NCBI GenBank assembly: GCA_016790285.1
Contig: JAEUPJ010000014.1
Coordinates: forward strand, 1 to 64,000
DNA length: 64,000 bases
Origin: Roseateles sp.
GTDB taxonomy: Bacteria > Pseudomonadota > Gammaproteobacteria > Burkholderiales > Burkholderiaceae_C
Direction: 5' to 3'
Positions 62,072 to 64,000 of this stretch are shown in pieces (position 1 is the first letter of the stretch; every line of letters begins with the position of its first letter). The position numbers were made by a program, and so were the translations under genes. The notes beneath the pieces were generated by a model. That model was not told where the DNA came from. It worked only from the letters and a program-made list of their open reading frames with translations, and did no database searches.

Positions 62072-64000
62072 ATGTTCGGCCAGCCTGCCTCCAATGCCCT
62101 GATCGACCTCGTCGGCGACCCGGTGCTGACGCTGCGGGGCGACCTGTCCGTGCTGCGCGCCAACGCCGCGGCGCGCGAATGGCTGGGCTCTGACGCCGCG
62201 GACGGCTGGCGCATGCTGCGCCACGCCGCCGGCACGCGGCTGGAGACCTGGCTGCGTGACGCCACCCACGCCATCGACACCGGCCGGGCGCCGCCGCTGG
62301 CGCCACCCCTGAAGCTCGCCGACGGCCAGCGCGCCACGCTGCACCTGCTGCGCGAGCGGCCCAACTGGCTGCTGCACGCCCGGCTCAGCGCGTGCGACAG
62401 CAGCGAGCCCCCGCTGGCGGAATGGCTCGCCCTGTCCCCCCTGCCCGCCGTGCTCGCCGACGCCCTCACCGGCGCCGTGCTGCGCCACAACGCCGCCTTC
62501 ACCGGGCTGTGCAGCAGCACACCGCGCCACCTCAACGACCTGCCGGAGCTGCTGCAGGCACTGCTCGGCTGGCAACGCGGCACGCCGCTGCCGGCCCTGA
62601 CGGCCCAGCGCCCGCAGGACGCCGCGCTGCTGACCGAGGCCGAGTTCACCGACCCGCAGGGCCGCCAGCGCTGGCTGCAGGCGCGGCTGCGGCTGTGGCG
62701 CCACAACGGCAGCGCCCTGCTGCTGGCCGTGCTGGAAGACCAGAGCACGCTGCACGAACGCGACCTCGCCCACCAACAGCTCGACGCGCTCATGGACACC
62801 GCCGCCGTGGGCCTGGCGACCTTCCAGCCCGAGGCCGGCTGGCTCAAGGCGCACCGCAAGGGCTCGCCCTTCAAGACCGGCAGCAAGCAGCCCGTCGGGT
62901 CGCTGCAGGGCATCAACCGCGAGATCGTCGAGCCCGCCTCCCTGCCCGAGTTCGAGCGGCTGCAGCGTGCCCTCAAGCGCGGCGACGCCGTCGAGGTGCG
63001 CTACGCCGTGCGCCACCCCGAGCTCGGCCGTCGCTGGCTGCTCACGCGCGTGGCACCGGGGCTGCTGGCCGGCGGGCGCCGCTCCACCTCCGTCGTCACG
63101 CTGGACGTGACCGCCCAGGCCCAGGCCGAGAACGCGCTGCTGCTGCGCGCCGAGAGCGAGCGCGCGGTGCTGGATTCCGTGCTGGTGGGCATCGTCACCG
63201 TCGGCCCCGGTGGCATCGAGTGGATGAACCGCTCCGCGCGGCGCATGTTCGGCTGCGAGCTGGACGACGTGCAGGGCCAGCCCATGGGCGTGCTGGCGCC
63301 CGACGACGACGAGCACGCCTTCCACGCCGAGCCGGGGGCGGACGTGTTCGAGTGCCGGCTGCGCGGGCGTGACGGGCGGGAGTTCTGGGTGATCGGCAAC
63401 GCGGTGCAGACGCCGCGCGAGGACGGCGGCACGCAGACGACCTACGCGCTGCTGGACATCGACCGCCGCCGCCAGGCCGAGGCGCAAAGCCGGCTCGCGC
63501 AGGCGTCGCTGGCCCGCATCATCGAGGGCGCGCCCCTGGCCATCACGCTGCACGAGGCGCAGAGCCTGCGCATCGTCAAGCTCAATGCGGCCGCCGCGGC
63601 GCTGGCCGGGCGCCCGGAGTCGTCCCTGCTGGGCGGCACGCCGGCCCAGCTCTTCGGGGCCGAGCAGGGCGCGCAGGTCGTGGCCGACATGCGCGAGGCG
63701 CTGGAGTCCCAGACCGTCGTACAGCGCGAGTACCACGTGCCCGCGGGCGCGGCCATGCGCATGTGGGACACCCGGTTGCTGCACCTGGCCGGCGTCGGCG
63801 GCGACGACACGCCCGAGCTGCTGCTGCTCGTGGCCAGCGACGTGACCGAGCAGCGCGCGGCCGAGCAGGCACGGCTGCAGGCCGCCATCTCCCAGCGCGA
63901 GCTGCTGGTGCGCGAGGTGCACCACCGCATCAAGAACAACCTGCAGGGCGTGGCCGGCCTGCTGCAGCAGATCGCCGCCCGGCGGCCCGAGGTGGCGCCC
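62072..64000 (+). CDS. PAS-domain sensor histidine kinase, HWE/HisKA_2 type (partial)
   Basis: An open frame runs from ATG 62072 past the window end, with at least 643 residues visible. Several PAS-like modules can be seen, for example RAVLDSVLVGIVTVGPGG...WMNRSARRMFG (from about 367) and a following one near residue 480. The last part, LLVREVHHRIKNNLQGVAGL, is the HisKA_2 phospho-acceptor region (His617/His618). The ATP-binding domain lies outside. No membrane segment is visible, so it is probably a soluble sensor. It starts 38 bp after the HDOD gene. Confidence 0.88.
   Translation, partial: MFGQPASNALIDLVGDPVLTLRGDLSVLRANAAAREWLGSDAADGWRMLRHAAGTRLETWLRDATHAIDTGRAPPLAPPLKLADGQRATLHLLRERPNWLLHARLSACDSSEPPLAEWLALSPLPAVLADALTGAVLRHNAAFTGLCSSTPRHLNDLPELLQALLGWQRGTPLPALTAQRPQDAALLTEAEFTDPQGRQRWLQARLRLWRHNGSALLLAVLEDQSTLHERDLAHQQLDALMDTAAVGLATFQPEAGWLKAHRKGSPFKTGSKQPVGSLQGINREIVEPASLPEFERLQRALKRGDAVEVRYAVRHPELGRRWLLTRVAPGLLAGGRRSTSVVTLDVTAQAQAENALLLRAESERAVLDSVLVGIVTVGPGGIEWMNRSARRMFGCELDDVQGQPMGVLAPDDDEHAFHAEPGADVFECRLRGRDGREFWVIGNAVQTPREDGGTQTTYALLDIDRRRQAEAQSRLAQASLARIIEGAPLAITLHEAQSLRIVKLNAAAAALAGRPESSLLGGTPAQLFGAEQGAQVVADMREALESQTVVQREYHVPAGAAMRMWDTRLLHLAGVGGDDTPELLLLVASDVTEQRAAEQARLQAAISQRELLVREVHHRIKNNLQGVAGLLQQIAARRPEVAP

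Overview
The window is GC-rich throughout and reads as chromosomal DNA of a betaproteobacterium, most likely a Burkholderiales member of the Rubrivivax/Leptothrix/Roseateles type. This is inferred from gene content and order: DUF3460 directly before scpA, a rhodanese divergent from an FtrA/GlxA-type regulator, a PEP-CTERM protein, VF530 and DUF1841 proteins, a minCDE operon, and a flagellar flgNM/flgA/flgB-L locus. Genes are densely packed, many with ATGA-type overlaps. I see no tRNA, rRNA, CRISPR array, insertion sequence or phage gene.

Left part (1-25 kb). A Gfo/Idh/MocA oxidoreductase, a secreted glycerophosphodiesterase with a dockerin-like calcium loop, and a Pat-type protein acetyltransferase are followed by a rhodanese-fold protein that lost its active-site cysteines and a chemoreceptor interrupted by one amber codon. 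Then come a LytS/LytTR two-component pair, a small putative regulator with a perfect 12-bp inverted repeat abutting its start codon, a membrane protein, and glnS. From 12.7 to 20.8 kb most genes are on the minus strand: two lone periplasmic binding proteins with a small conserved protein between them, dbpA, an eIF1/SUI1-like factor, a PEP-CTERM protein, an S9 peptidase, and a rhodanese facing the FtrA-like regulator. A 1-Cys peroxiredoxin follows. An FMN riboswitch then precedes a RibH2-type lumazine synthase, a YgjP-like metalloprotease and dusC.

Middle part (25-44.5 kb). This holds a CubicO serine hydrolase, a PlsC-like acyltransferase overlapping a VF530 gene, a REP-like hairpin, and minCDE. 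A 593-bp gene-free segment with a cluster of DnaA-box-like 9-mers follows, then metG, a SulP transporter, DUF3460-scpA, a DUF808 protein, a MaoC dehydratase, and a tightly overlapping kefF-kefC-sirtuin operon. A Fur-box-preceded PepSY protein and TonB receptor operon for iron uptake ends at a clear bidirectional terminator.

Right part (44.5-64 kb). This is the flagellar rod/hook locus. flgMN sits behind a well-matched sigma-28 promoter and flgA is divergent from flgBCDEFGH. The flg series is then split: three minus-strand genes (M20 amidohydrolase, a GINT1-N-type beta-propeller protein and a GT4 glycosyltransferase) lie between flgH and flgI, after which flgIJKL resumes. An HDOD-domain protein and a PAS/HWE-type sensor kinase cut off by the window edge close the region. 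Together with the chemoreceptor these genes serve motility.

All functional assignments rest on reading motifs and gene context; no database search was run.
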